Counted from the stretch's first letter, positions 1-8,273 are shown. The stretch: 64,000 nucleotides of DNA from Couchioplanes azureus (GCF_014648355.1 NZ_BMQY01000005.1:186001-250000); one strand, 5' to 3'. Notes: generated from the letters alone by a model not told the origin. Made by a program: numbers and translations.

Positions 1-720
1 CCGCCAGTCGATCCGGCGCAGCCGGTCGCCGGGCGCGAACGGGCGTACCCCGGCGAGCTCGCCGCCCTCGCCGGGACGGCGCGACCGGTGGTTGCCGACC
101 AGCCCGGCGGCCGCGGGCATCGCCTCGGTGGCCGCGAACGGCTCGGTCTCCGGGTAGACCCGCACGCCCCGGGGCGGGACCACGACCGGGCGGCAGGCCA
201 GCAGCCCGCCGCACGCGGCCACCCGGGCCGCGGCCGGGCCCACGTCGTGCCGGCCCCAGCGCCGCGCCGTGCCGGGCAGGTCGACGGCGGTCCAGGCGTC
301 CGGCGCGACGCTGACCGCGAAGGGCCGGTCGGCGTCCCGCAGCCGCAGCCACGGCGAGGTACGGGTCCGCAGCACCACCAGGTCGTACGCGATCACGTCG
401 GGGTTGGCGACGGTGACCGACGCCGCGACCGCGCCCCCCTCGACGATGTGCTCCTCGTCGGCGTCGATCCGCAGCTCCGGCGCGGACCGCGGCATGCGGC
501 GCAGGCCCACCGCCGCGCCGATCGCGAACGGCGCGGCGAGCAGCACCAGGTCGACCCGGCCGAGCGCGACGCCGAGGACCAGCAGCAGGCCGGTGAGCAG
601 CACCGCACGCCCCAGCGCCCGGGTCGGCACCCAGACCGGCGGGGGCGCCCAGACCGCGCCGGCCGCGTCCTCGCTCGGAGGCACCGCGGCCCGCAGCGGC
701 GGCGGGTCGGTGGTGGTCAC
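1..720 (-). CDS. DUF58 domain protein, 3' end outside window
   Basis: The first 240 codons are present and the gene runs off the left edge. After a proline-rich start, two hydrophobic stretches (about residues 36-54 and 56-72) would anchor it in the membrane. The last visible residues, GVRPFAPGDRLRRIDWR, match the conserved core of DUF58 proteins, whose C-terminal part resembles a von Willebrand A domain. The GTG start (718-720) overlaps the stop of the MoxR gene as GTGA, so the two should be translationally coupled. DUF58 proteins are regular partners of MoxR ATPases and are thought to act in envelope protein or complex assembly; the exact role here is unknown. The missing 3' part cannot be judged. 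Confidence 0.88.
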   Translation of the reverse strand, partial: MTTTDPPPLRAAVPPSEDAAGAVWAPPPVWVPTRALGRAVLLTGLLLVLGVALGRVDLVLLAAPFAIGAAVGLRRMPRSAPELRIDADEEHIVEGGAVAASVTVANPDVIAYDLVVLRTRTSPWLRLRDADRPFAVSVAPDAWTAVDLPGTARRWGRHDVGPAAARVAACGGLLACRPVVVPPRGVRVYPETEPFAATEAMPAAAGLVGNHRSRRPGEGGELAGVRPFAPGDRLRRIDWR

Positions 721-1727
721 TGCTCGGCGTACCCGCCGGCGTACGTGGGCAGCGCGCCGCTGGCCGGCGCCGGGACGTTGCGCAGCACCTCCTGGACCAC
801 GAACGACGGGTCCACCCGGCGCAGCCACATCTCCGGCCGCAGCGTGATCCGGTGGGCGAGGGCCGGCACGGCGACGTCCTTGACGTCCTCGGGCACCACG
901 TAGTCGCGCCCGGCCATGACCGCGCGGGCCCGGGCGAGCAGCAGCAGGGCGAGCGAGCCGCGCGGCGACGAGCCGACCAGCGCGGAGGCGTGCTCGCGGG
1001 TCGCGGCGGTCAGCGCGACGATGTAGCGGCCGATCGAGTCCTCCACCGCGACCGACTCCAGCGCGGCCTGCATCGCGCGCAGGGTCCGCGCGTTCACCAC
1101 GGGGGCGAGCTGGGCCTCCTCCTGGCGGCGCGACATGCGCCGGCGCAGGACGTCCCACTCCTCGTCCTGGGTCGGGTATCCGAACGACACCCGCAGCAGG
1201 AAGCGGTCGAGCTGCGCCTCGGGCAGCGGGTACGTGCCCTCGTACTCGATCGGGTTGGCGGTGGCCAGCACGTGGAACGGCGGGTCGAGCCGGTAGGTGA
1301 CGCCCTCGACCGAGACCTGCTTCTCCTGCATCGCCTCCAGCAGCGCCGCCTGGGTCTTCGGCGGCGTCCGGTTGATCTCGTCGGCGAGCAGCATGTTGGT
1401 GAACACCGGGCCGGCCCGGAAGGCGAAGTCGCCCTTGCTCTGGTCGTACAGGAAGGAGCCGGTCACGTCGGCGGGCAGCAGGTCCGGGGTGAACTGCAGC
1501 CGGCGGAAGTCCAGGCCGAGCACCTGCGCGAAGGACCGGGCGGTCAGCGTCTTGCCCAGCCCGGGCAGGTCCTCGAGCAGCACGTGGCCGCCGGCCAGGA
1601 TGCCGGCGAGCACGAGCTCGAGGGCGTCCCGCTTGCCGACCACCACGCTGCCGACCGAGTCGAGGACCGCGCCGGCCAGCCGGCCCACCTCGTAGGGCGG
1701 CATGGCCTCCACGCTCGCGTCCGTCAC
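717..1727 (-). CDS. MoxR family AAA+ ATPase
   Basis: A 336-residue AAA ATPase of the MoxR group, normal length. Walker A is EDLPGLGKT (residues 52-60), Walker B is LLADEIN (113-119), and a sensor-1-like ATANP lies at 155-159. MoxR proteins are chaperone-like ATPases that mature or activate protein complexes, usually with DUF58/VWA partners, which fits the overlapping downstream DUF58 gene. The GTG start at 1725-1727 has a purine-rich AAGGGTGG upstream; a later ATG at residue 9 is possible. It lies 13 bp after the membrane protein gene in the same operon. The client is unknown. Confidence 0.93.
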   Translation of the reverse strand: MTDASVEAMPPYEVGRLAGAVLDSVGSVVVGKRDALELVLAGILAGGHVLLEDLPGLGKTLTARSFAQVLGLDFRRLQFTPDLLPADVTGSFLYDQSKGDFAFRAGPVFTNMLLADEINRTPPKTQAALLEAMQEKQVSVEGVTYRLDPPFHVLATANPIEYEGTYPLPEAQLDRFLLRVSFGYPTQDEEWDVLRRRMSRRQEEAQLAPVVNARTLRAMQAALESVAVEDSIGRYIVALTAATREHASALVGSSPRGSLALLLLARARAVMAGRDYVVPEDVKDVAVPALAHRITLRPEMWLRRVDPSFVVQEVLRNVPAPASGALPTYAGGYAEQ

Positions 1728-1740
1728 CGAACCACCCTTC

Positions 1741-2340
1741 TCAGATCTTCTCCAGCGCGTCGACGCACGCCGACAGCTCCCGGGACTTCGGCGGCCGGCG
1801 CCCGGGCTCCTCCAGCATCCGCCACAGCGGCTCGCCCAGCAGTTCCCGTGCCCGTCGCGGATCCGACGAACGGGTGATGCCGTGCCGCAGCCGCAGCCGC
1901 TCGTCGGCGAGTTCCGCCAGTGCGGGCTGCACGATACGCGAGAACCGGTCGGCGTCGTGCTGCGCCGAGTCCAGGTGCCGCTCCCACCGGCGTACGGCCG
2001 CCCGCAACGAGTCGTCGCCGGCCCCCTGGCCGGCGCCGAGGTCCGAGGCCCGGCGGCCCCGGGGCGCCGGCGGCGGCGCCACTTCGGACACCGCGCCCAT
2101 CAGCAGGCGCAACGCCGTGAAAGCGGCCACGACGAGCGGGATCGAGACCTTGATGCCCTGCGACCGCAGGACGGCCACGGCGACCGTGGTGGCCAGGGCG
2201 ACCAGCAGCACGTTGCCGGCGATCCGGGCGGTCCGCGAGCGGGGCCGCGCGCCGGCCCCGGCCGGCTCCTCGGCGGCGACGGCGGGTTCGGCCCGGCCGC
2301 CGAAGAGGTCGTCGAGGCCGCCGTCGGGGTGGCGGCTCAC
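1741..2340 (-). CDS. Two-TM membrane protein of MoxR operon
   Basis: A 199-residue protein not assigned to a named family. The first 38 residues are acidic and proline/alanine-rich, then come two likely membrane spans (about 40-58 and 65-84) and a cytoplasmic C-terminal half rich in charged residues. Its GTG start overlaps the stop of the upstream DUF4129 gene as GTGA, and the MoxR gene follows after 13 bp, so it belongs to the DUF4129-MoxR-DUF58 unit. Similar small membrane proteins occur at this place in actinobacterial MoxR operons; a scaffold role is only a guess from context. Confidence 0.8.
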   Translation of the reverse strand: MSRHPDGGLDDLFGGRAEPAVAAEEPAGAGARPRSRTARIAGNVLLVALATTVAVAVLRSQGIKVSIPLVVAAFTALRLLMGAVSEVAPPPAPRGRRASDLGAGQGAGDDSLRAAVRRWERHLDSAQHDADRFSRIVQPALAELADERLRLRHGITRSSDPRRARELLGEPLWRMLEEPGRRPPKSRELSACVDALEKI

Positions 2341-3041
2341 GTCGGTACCCCGGCGCCGAGGTCGGCGCGCAGCCGCTCCAGCGCGGACACGGCCTGCTGG
2401 CGCATCTGGTCGTCGACGGTGTGGGTGGCATACCGGGCCTGGCGGTAGACGTCCGCGAACGGGGTCAGCACGGCGGCCTCGACGCGCTGCTCGGCGAGCA
2501 GCCGGGCGACCAGGTCGGTGGGGCTGTCGCCGGCGTGCCGCGGGGTGCCCGCCGCCGCCGCGGCCTGCTCCAGGCGCACCCAGCAGGCGATCACCGCCCG
2601 GCGCGGGTCACGGTCGGTGTCGGAGAGCTCCTGCAGGCCGGCGTCGAGGGCGGCCACCAGGTCCTCCGCCGTACGCGTCTCGGACCGGGCCGTGGCCCGG
2701 CGGCCGCCGCGGCGCGCCCGCCTGCGGCTCCGGTCGCGCAGCAGGGCCCACACCACCAGGAGGAGCACCACCACCGCGGCCAGGCCGAGCACGAACCAGG
2801 CCGCGGTGCCCACCCACTCCGGCAGCTCGCGGGCGGCCTCCACCGGCTCTCGCGTCGCCGACTCGGCCGCTTCGGGGGTCGGCGGCAGCAGCGGCGCGGG
2901 GGTCTCCGCGAGTTCGATCCCGGCGTTCGGGTCGAAGCGCTCCAGCTGCGGCGCGGACCGGGTGGCGGCGAGCGAGGCGAGGAAGAGCAGGGCGAGGACG
3001 GCGGCCAGGGGCCACCAGCGACGCAGCGCGGCGAGATCCAA
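2337..3041 (-). CDS. DUF4129 domain membrane protein
   Basis: A 234-residue protein with an N-terminal span (about 11-27), a periplasmic proline/glutamate-rich stretch, a second span (about 76-101) and a cytoplasmic DUF4129 region. The conserved helical part with DPRRAVIACWVRLEQA and the later AVLTPFADVYRQARYAT identifies the family. DUF4129 proteins accompany MoxR/DUF58 genes; some relatives are linked to transglutaminase-like proteins, but no transglutaminase is visible here. The start is TTG (3039-3041), chosen because an in-frame TGA lies two codons upstream. First gene of the MoxR operon in this direction, 47 bp after the glycosylase gene. Confidence 0.87.
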   Translation of the reverse strand: MDLAALRRWWPLAAVLALLFLASLAATRSAPQLERFDPNAGIELAETPAPLLPPTPEAAESATREPVEAARELPEWVGTAAWFVLGLAAVVVLLLVVWALLRDRSRRRARRGGRRATARSETRTAEDLVAALDAGLQELSDTDRDPRRAVIACWVRLEQAAAAAGTPRHAGDSPTDLVARLLAEQRVEAAVLTPFADVYRQARYATHTVDDQMRQQAVSALERLRADLGAGVPT

Positions 3042-3088
3042 TGCTCAGGCTCTGATCCGTGATCGGCGGGATGTCGGCAGGACACGCA

Positions 3089-3826
3089 TCATGCCAGGCC
3101 CGCGATCCGTTTCGCACTGGCGAACACGTCGTCCAGCATCGTGGGGGTGAGCCGGCCGGTGAAGGTGTTCTGCTGCGACACGTGGTAGCAGCCGAGCAGG
3201 TCCGGCACGCCCGGGAGGACGACGTGGGCGCCGTGGCCGAACGCGGGCCGGGGTACGGGGGGTCTCCGGCCGTACACCTCGCGCAGGACCGGCCACCATG
3301 CCGCCCACGCGAACGCACCGAGCGCGACCACGACCCGCAGGCTCGGCCGGATGAGGGAGACCTCCCGGTGCAGCCACGGCGCGCAGGTGTCGCGCTCGGC
3401 GGGCAGCGGCTTGTTGTCCGGCGGCGCGCACCGGACCGCGGAGAAGATGCGCAGGTGCCGCAGCGCGAGGCCGTCGTCGGCGGAGACGCTCGTCGGCTGG
3501 TTGGCGAGGCCGGCCCGGTGCAGGGCGGCGAAGAGGACGTCCCCGGAGCGGTCGCCGGTGAAGATCCGCCCGGTGCGGTTGCCGCCGTGCGCGGCGGGGG
3601 CCAGACCCAGGATCGCGATCGGCGCGTCGGCGGCCCCGAAGCCCGGGACGGGCCGTCCCCAGTAGGTCTGGTCCCGGAAGGACGCACGCTTCGTGGCCGC
3701 CACGTCCTCACGCCACGTGACCAGCCGCGGGCAGGCGAAGCAGTCCGCGACGCCGGCGTCCAGCACGGCCAGGTCCGGCGCGGCGGCCGCGTGGGCGGCG
3801 ACGTCTTCAGGGGTACGGCTGCGCAC
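3089..3826 (-). CDS. udgB: Uracil-DNA glycosylase, family 5 (UdgB type)
   Basis: A 245-residue base-excision repair enzyme that removes uracil, and in this family also some other deaminated bases, from DNA. Four cysteines suited to a 4Fe-4S cluster are at residues 29, 32, 133 and 148. The first active-site motif is GLAPAAHG (74-81), and the C-terminal region has HVSQQNT, corresponding to the histidine motif of the superfamily. Motif A has alanine rather than the aspartate/asparagine of families 1 and 4, as in family 5. The GTG start is at 3824-3826. It sits alone between a small secreted protein gene and the MoxR operon on the same strand. Confidence 0.9.
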   Translation of the reverse strand: MRSRTPEDVAAHAAAAPDLAVLDAGVADCFACPRLVTWREDVAATKRASFRDQTYWGRPVPGFGAADAPIAILGLAPAAHGGNRTGRIFTGDRSGDVLFAALHRAGLANQPTSVSADDGLALRHLRIFSAVRCAPPDNKPLPAERDTCAPWLHREVSLIRPSLRVVVALGAFAWAAWWPVLREVYGRRPPVPRPAFGHGAHVVLPGVPDLLGCYHVSQQNTFTGRLTPTMLDDVFASAKRIAGLA

Positions 3827-3874
3827 CCGTCCAGCAGAGCATCCGGGCGTACGGCCCCGGGAGCCGGGGTGGCG

Positions 3875-4201
3875 TCAACCGGCCCGCCGCAGGCAGAGCA
3901 GGTAGCCGCCGCCCGCGGTGCTGGTGTAGAGGAAGTACTCCTCGTCGGCCTCGAAGAACCGCTCGCAGGACCGGCTCGCCGAGTCGCTCTCGCCGTCGAC
4001 GCGGCCCACCACGGTGAAGGCGGCGGTGGCCTCGGCACAGCGGACGACCCTCGCGCCGGGCCGGGCCACCGAGGCGGCCAGGCAGTCGCCGACGGCGGCG
4101 TCCTCGGCGGCGTCGCCGGTCGTCAGCAGCGACACCACGATGCCCAGCGTCGCCAGGGCCACCACGACCGCCGCGACGCGCCGTACGAGCAGGTTCCTCA
4201 C
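3875..4201 (-). CDS. Small membrane-anchored protein, LppU-like
   Basis: A 108-residue protein with an uncleaved-looking N-terminal membrane segment (about 8-26) and an exported domain with four cysteines (40, 55, 79, 103). The spacing around VGDCL, VVRC, RSCE and YLLCL resembles the LppU/SCO3897 group of actinobacterial exported proteins with two disulfides. The function of that group is unknown. The GTG start (4199-4201) follows a strong GGAGGGAGG ribosome site. The gene is 54 bp downstream of the HAAS gene and could be cotranscribed with it. Confidence 0.75.
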   Translation of the reverse strand: MRNLLVRRVAAVVVALATLGIVVSLLTTGDAAEDAAVGDCLAASVARPGARVVRCAEATAAFTVVGRVDGESDSASRSCERFFEADEEYFLYTSTAGGGYLLCLRRAG

Positions 4202-4255
4202 GTCGGGTCCTCCCTCCCGGGGGACCTAACGACTCGGCGGCGCTCCGGCTTCTCC

Positions 4256-5212
4256 CTAGCGGCTCGGCGTGGGGGACGGCTTCGCGGGGCCCTTCGACGA
4301 CGGGACGGGCGAGGAGGAGGCGCCCGGCATGTGGAACGGAGCGCCGCCCGGACAGTACGGATACACGCCGGCCTGCTTCTCCTCGCCGATCTCGGCGCTC
4401 TCGTCGTAGCAGTACGGGTCGCCGAGGTGGACCGGCTCGCCGTTCTGGTCGAAGAGGCGGGCGTTCGTCACCAGCCGGCCCTGCTGGTCGTAGACGAACA
4501 CGTCCTGCACGCCGCTGTACGGGTTGTCGTAGTTGACGTCCGAGTAGTACGACTGGCGGGCGCTGCTGTCGACGTCGAAGAAGCCGGCCACCGCGACCAT
4601 GGCGAGTACGGCGGTGGCTCCGTACAGGGACAGGCGCGACCACTGGCGCAGGCGCGGCGCCCGCCGGCCGAACCAGATCGAGCCGAGCACGGCCACGGTG
4701 AGCAGGATCAGCGCGACGAGGACACTGTCGCCGATGCGCGGCAGCAGGCCCAGCGGCTGCCCGCTGTTGTCGAGGATCCCGGCGACGACCATCGCGAGGA
4801 GATAGCCGCGCAGCACCCACCAGGCCGGGCGCAGGAGGCGGAGGAAGTCGCTGAGCCGCTCGTAACCGACGGCCTTGCCGAAGCGCACATCGGCCTTGCG
4901 CAGCGGCGGCAGGACGTAGTCACGCAGCGCGGGCGTGATCTGGTCGCGCAGCTCGCCGATGACTCGCGGCCGGCTGCTCGGCGGGTCGGGGAAGCCACCC
5001 ACGAAGGGAGCCGCGCCGCGCAGGTCGGCGGCGTACGCCTCGGGGCTGCCCAGCCGGTCGGTGAGCGAACCCTCACCGTCGGCCATGACCTCCGTCAGGT
5101 GCTCGGTCAGGTCCTCGAGCAGCTCGTCACGCTGCGCCTCGGGCAGGTCGCCGAGAGCCGCGCGGACCGCGTAGACGTACGCGGTGATCTCGTCCTGGGC
5201 CGTGGGTTTCAC
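4256..5212 (-). CDS. HAAS-domain membrane sensor partner of PadR
   Basis: A 318-residue membrane protein. The first 70 residues, with AYVYAVRAALGDLPEAQRDE and later LTDRLGSPEAYAADLR, are a typical HAAS (DUF1700-like) helical domain, which is usually encoded next to PadR regulators. Three likely membrane spans follow (about 130-150, 160-178, 195-212), then an exported tail with two cysteines in YCYD and YCPGG and a Ser/Pro-rich end. The GTG start (5210-5212) overlaps the padR stop as GTGA, which rules out the much longer upstream extension of the open frame. Probable role: controls or senses for the PadR repressor at the membrane. The ligand is unknown. Confidence 0.85.
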   Translation of the reverse strand: MKPTAQDEITAYVYAVRAALGDLPEAQRDELLEDLTEHLTEVMADGEGSLTDRLGSPEAYAADLRGAAPFVGGFPDPPSSRPRVIGELRDQITPALRDYVLPPLRKADVRFGKAVGYERLSDFLRLLRPAWWVLRGYLLAMVVAGILDNSGQPLGLLPRIGDSVLVALILLTVAVLGSIWFGRRAPRLRQWSRLSLYGATAVLAMVAVAGFFDVDSSARQSYYSDVNYDNPYSGVQDVFVYDQQGRLVTNARLFDQNGEPVHLGDPYCYDESAEIGEEKQAGVYPYCPGGAPFHMPGASSSPVPSSKGPAKPSPTPSR

Positions 5213-5538
5213 GCCGTCCCCCGCTCGCGAAGCAGATCGTTCATCGTGGAAGCGAACTCGTGCCAGATCTTGCCCGACCGCTCCAGCTCGGCCTGGCCGG
5301 CTCTGTTCAGCGAGTAGTACTTCCGGTGCGGCCCCTCGATGCTGGGCACGACATAGGTGGTGAGCAGCCCGGCGTTGAACAGCCGGCGCAGCGTGCCGTA
5401 GACGCTGGCGTCCCCGACCTCGGCCAGCCCGGCGGTCCGCAGGCGGCGCAGGATGTCGTACCCGTAACCGTCGTCCTCGCGCAGGGCGGCGAGCACGGCC
5501 AGGTCCAGGACACCCTTGAGGAGCTGGGTGGTATCCAC
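5209..5538 (-). CDS. PadR family transcriptional regulator
   Basis: A winged-helix repressor of about 109 residues. The core LLKGVLDLAVLAALREDDGY and the recognition-helix region GDASVYGTLRRLFNAGLL are characteristic of PadR N-terminal domains, and HRKYYSLNRAGQAEL forms the wing. I place the start at GTG 5536-5538 because a promoter -10 element ends exactly 7 bases before it, which fits a leaderless mRNA; a GTG three codons earlier is also open but would lie inside the -10 region. The overlapping HAAS gene forms a two-gene unit. Autoregulation is likely, since a dyad covers the promoter. Confidence 0.93.
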   Translation of the reverse strand: MDTTQLLKGVLDLAVLAALREDDGYGYDILRRLRTAGLAEVGDASVYGTLRRLFNAGLLTTYVVPSIEGPHRKYYSLNRAGQAELERSGKIWHEFASTMNDLLRERGTA

Positions 5539-5545
5539 GCGCAGC

Positions 5546-5575
5546 ACAGTACTTCGCGATACGAAGTAGTGTCAA
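5546..5575 (-). promoter_or_regulatory. padR promoter with overlapping operator dyad
   Basis: Read on the minus strand, a perfect -35 TTGACA (5570-5575) is followed after 18 bases by TACTGT (5546-5551), and 7 bases later by the GTG codon of padR. A 7-bp inverted repeat, TACTTCG-5 bp-CGAAGTA (5550-5568, partly extended to 5547-5571), fills the spacer and the -10. A repressor bound there would block RNA polymerase, so PadR autorepression is the simplest reading. Binding is inferred, not shown. Confidence 0.75.
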
Positions 5576-5617
5576 AGATCGACCCCGGGCACTGGCGCGC
5601 TCCGCCGGAGCTCGGGC

Positions 5618-6523
5618 TCAGGCCAGCGAGAAGGCGATCCCGTCGAGGATGTCGTGCTCGCTGGCGATGACCGACGCCTTGTTGGCCCGCTCCATGACGA
5701 TGCGCAGGATCAGCGCGCCCGCGCCGATCACGTCGGCGCGGCCCGGATGCATCACCGGCAGGTCGAGCCGGTCCGCGACCGTCGACCCGAGGATGTCGGC
5801 GGTCACCTTCGTCACGTCGTCGCGGTGGATCCGGGCATGGTGGATCCGCCCGGGATCGTACTCGGGAAGTCTCAGGGCCAGCGCCGCGACGGTGGTGACC
5901 GAGCCGGCCAGGCCGATCAGGGTCGCCGCGCCGTGGCCCGAGACCGCACGGAGCGCGTTGTCGACGGTCTTGGTGATGTCGCGCTCGGCGGCCCGGATCT
6001 CCGCCGGGGTGGGCGGGTCGCCGTGCAGGTGCCGCTCGGTCATCCGGACGCAGCCGATGTCCACGGAGACGGCGTGCTTCACCTCGCGGAAGCCGACCAC
6101 GAACTCGGTCGACCCGCCGCCGATGTCGACGACCAGGTACGGCGGCTCGGCGTCCAGGCCGTGCAGGGCGCCGGTGAAGGAGAGCCGGGCCTCCTCGGTG
6201 CCGGTGATCACCTCGGGCTCCACGCCGAGCACCGAGCGGACCATGGTGCGGAACTCCTCCGCGTTGGAGGCGTCCCGCGAGGCCGAGGTGGCGCACATGC
6301 GGACGCGGTCGACGCCCAGCTCGGCGATCTCCGCCGCGTACCCGACCAGAGCCTTGCGGGTGCGGTCGATCGCCTCGGGCGCGAGCCGTCCCGTGCTGTC
6401 GACGCCCTCGCCGAGCCGGACGATCTCCATCCGGCGCGCGACGTCCGTCAGCTTTCCTCCCGCCACGTCGGCGATGAGCAGGCGGATCGAGTTGGTGCCA
6501 CAGTCGATGGCGGCGACTCTCAC
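5618..6523 (-). CDS. ppx: Ppx/GppA family exopolyphosphatase
   Basis: A 301-residue member of the ASKHA phosphatase family that releases phosphate from polyphosphate or pppGpp. The N-terminal phosphate motif is AIDCGTNSIRLL (5-16), the catalytic glutamate region is GTEEARLSF (108-116), and the second phosphate motif is VVDIGGGSTEFVVG (131-144). The length matches the short single-module actinobacterial forms (about 300-340), which lack the C-terminal HD-like domain of E. coli Ppx. The GTG start has AGGAGCC seven or so bases upstream. It is in the eno-ftsB-DUF501 neighbourhood typical for actinobacterial ppx. Sequence alone does not decide between polyphosphate and pppGpp. Confidence 0.92.
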   Translation of the reverse strand: MRVAAIDCGTNSIRLLIADVAGGKLTDVARRMEIVRLGEGVDSTGRLAPEAIDRTRKALVGYAAEIAELGVDRVRMCATSASRDASNAEEFRTMVRSVLGVEPEVITGTEEARLSFTGALHGLDAEPPYLVVDIGGGSTEFVVGFREVKHAVSVDIGCVRMTERHLHGDPPTPAEIRAAERDITKTVDNALRAVSGHGAATLIGLAGSVTTVAALALRLPEYDPGRIHHARIHRDDVTKVTADILGSTVADRLDLPVMHPGRADVIGAGALILRIVMERANKASVIASEHDILDGIAFSLA

Positions 6524-6532
6524 GCAGGGCTC

Positions 6533-7036
6533 CTATAGATGCAGCAACATCCTCTTGTTGCCGAGGGTATTCGGCTTCACCCGTTCGAGGTCGAGGAACT
6601 CGGCAACGCCCTCGTCGTACGAGCGCAGCAGCTGCTCGTAGACGGCGTGCGGCACCGGGGCGCCGTCGATCTCGGTAAAACCGAACGAGCCGAAGAAGCG
6701 GGTCTCGAAGGTCAGGCAGAAGACCCGGGCCACGCCCAGCTCCCGGGCCGCGCCGAGCAGCTCCTCGACCAGGCGGTGGCCGATCTTCATGCCGCGGTGG
6801 GCGGGGTCGACGGCGACCGTACGGATCTCCGCCAGGTCCTCCCACATGACGTGCAGGGCGCCGCACCCGACGACCCGGTCCCGCTCGGCGTCCACGGCGA
6901 CCCAGAACTCCTGGACGCTCTCGTACAGCGTGACGGTGGCCTTGCTGAGCAGCCTGCGGTCCTCGGTGTACGTGTCCACGAGCGCCCGGATGGCCTTCAC
7001 GTCGGCGGTTCGGGCCCGGCGGATCTCGATCCGCAC
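6533..7036 (-). CDS. GNAT N-acetyltransferase, amino-acid acetyltransferase-like
   Basis: A 167-residue GNAT enzyme. The acetyl-CoA loop region AVDPAHRGMKIGHRLVEELL lies near the middle, and the N-terminal RIEIRRARTADVKAIRALVD is shared with small actinobacterial N-acetylglutamate synthases of the Rv2747 type. It may therefore start arginine synthesis by acetylating glutamate or glutamine, but no arg genes are nearby. I chose GTG 7034-7036, 4 bases after the DUF501 stop, because the open frame upstream overlaps the well-conserved C-terminus of DUF501. Confident in the fold, less so in the substrate. Confidence 0.85.
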   Translation of the reverse strand: MRIEIRRARTADVKAIRALVDTYTEDRRLLSKATVTLYESVQEFWVAVDAERDRVVGCGALHVMWEDLAEIRTVAVDPAHRGMKIGHRLVEELLGAARELGVARVFCLTFETRFFGSFGFTEIDGAPVPHAVYEQLLRSYDEGVAEFLDLERVKPNTLGNKRMLLHL

Positions 7037-7040
7037 CGGC

Positions 7041-7541
7041 TCACCCGCCCCCGGGGGCGACGCACGGGCCACCGGACCACCACGCGCCGACGGCCGCACG
7101 GACCTCGTCGCCGAACGGGTTGACGCCGGGGCCGGCCGCCAGCGCGTGGCCCAGGTGGACGTGCAGGCACTTGACCCGGTCGGGCATGCCTCCGGCCGAG
7201 ACCTTCGCGATCTCGGGCACGTGCCGCGCCGCCTCGCGCCGGGCCAGATAGTCCTCGTGTGCGGCCTGGTAACGCTTCGCCAGCTCCGGGTCCGCGGCGA
7301 GCCGGTCCTGCATCTCGCGCATCACGCCGGCCGACTCCAGGCGGCTGCACGCCGCCGTCGCGCGCGGGCAGGTCAGATAGAACATCGTCGGGAACGGTGT
7401 GCCGTCGTCCAGCCGCGGCTCGGTCTCCACGACGTCGGGGTTGCCGCACGGGCAACGGTGCGCGACGGCGCGGGTGCCGCGGGGGCGGCGGCCGAGCTGC
7501 TCGGCGACGATCTCGAGATCGGTCTCGGAAGGAGTCGTCAT
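7041..7541 (-). CDS. DUF501 domain protein
   Basis: A 166-residue cytoplasmic protein of the DUF501 family. The conserved first part has HRCPCGNP with two close cysteines (30, 32), then FPTMFYLTCPRATAACSRLE with two more (58, 65), which may bind a metal. The middle has the family signature around MREMQDRLAADPELAKRYQ, and the end has VKCLHVHLGHALAAGPGVNP. DUF501 is almost always between ftsB/divIC and ppx in actinobacteria, as here, but its function is unknown. The ATG directly abuts the stop of the FtsB-like gene. Confidence 0.92.
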   Translation of the reverse strand: MTTPSETDLEIVAEQLGRRPRGTRAVAHRCPCGNPDVVETEPRLDDGTPFPTMFYLTCPRATAACSRLESAGVMREMQDRLAADPELAKRYQAAHEDYLARREAARHVPEIAKVSAGGMPDRVKCLHVHLGHALAAGPGVNPFGDEVRAAVGAWWSGGPCVAPGGG

Positions 7542-8165
7542 CTACTCTCGGGATTCTGCATTGGCGGCGGCGACGCTTCCCCACAGTGTGTCGTACCACC
7601 GGTCGGGGCCGGGCGCCGCGGTGCCGGCCGCGTCGCGGGCGGCACCGGCCGGGTCGTTCAGCACCAGCAGCGGCACCTCACCGGGCTTGACGTAGAACAG
7701 CCGGTCCCGCGCCTGGATGCGGATGTACTCGCGGTCCTTCCACTTGTCGACCTCCTCCTCCAGCCCCTTGATCTTGGCCTGCTGCGCGGCCTGGTCGGCG
7801 CGCATCTGGGCGATCTGGGACTCCTGGGCGAGGTAGACGCGGACCGGGTAGGTGTAGGCGAGGGCCAGCGCGACCAGCACGACGATGAGGACGGTGGCGC
7901 GCCCGGTGAAGGCCTTGGGGCGGGTCGCTACCGTACGCTTCGTGGCCCCGGCCGCCGCGGCGCGCCGCGCGGCCGCCGGCCTGCTGCCCGAGCGGTTGAT
8001 GCTGCCGGTGGTGCGCGCGGTGGGAATGCGGCGCGGCTCGATGCGGGTCGCCCCGGTGTCGCGGACACGGCCGGATCGGGCGCCACCGCGGACCCCCGGA
8101 CGCCCCGCCTGGCCGGTGGGCCGGCGGGTCGGACCCTGCCCACTCGGTGTGCGGCGCTGCGTCAT
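7542..8165 (-). CDS. FtsB/DivIC-like septum formation initiator
   Basis: A 207-residue bitopic divisome protein. A basic, disordered N-terminal tail of about 85 residues precedes one membrane span (about 91-105), then a coiled coil (about 112-141) and the family signature DREYIRIQARDRLFYVKPGE (145-164). Proteins of this kind form the FtsQ-FtsL-FtsB complex that licenses septal peptidoglycan synthesis. The ATG at 8163-8165 has GGGGAGGG upstream; the open frame extends further but without conserved sequence. The long tail is usual for actinobacterial forms. Downstream of eno and upstream of DUF501, the usual order. Confidence 0.9.
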   Translation of the reverse strand: MTQRRTPSGQGPTRRPTGQAGRPGVRGGARSGRVRDTGATRIEPRRIPTARTTGSINRSGSRPAAARRAAAAGATKRTVATRPKAFTGRATVLIVVLVALALAYTYPVRVYLAQESQIAQMRADQAAQQAKIKGLEEEVDKWKDREYIRIQARDRLFYVKPGEVPLLVLNDPAGAARDAAGTAAPGPDRWYDTLWGSVAAANAESRE

Positions 8166-8195
8166 CCCTGCCCTCCCCCGGCACTCGCCAAAGAC

Positions 8196-8257
8196 CATGG
8201 AGTTGCGGCACCTGCCCGCCAGGCTATGCCCCCGCGGCGCGGCGCCACAACTCCATG
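8196..8257. terminator. Long inverted repeat between eno and ftsB
   Basis: A perfect 10-bp inverted repeat (CATGGAGTTG at 8196-8205, CAACTCCATG at 8248-8257) encloses 42 GC-rich bases that can themselves fold. It lies between the eno stop and the ftsB-like start, both on the minus strand, so it probably ends eno transcripts. There is no U-tract. The arm resembles a motif I recall as common between genes in Micromonosporaceae, but I cannot check that here. Confidence 0.55.
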
Positions 8258-8273
8258 ATCCGTCGACGCAGCG

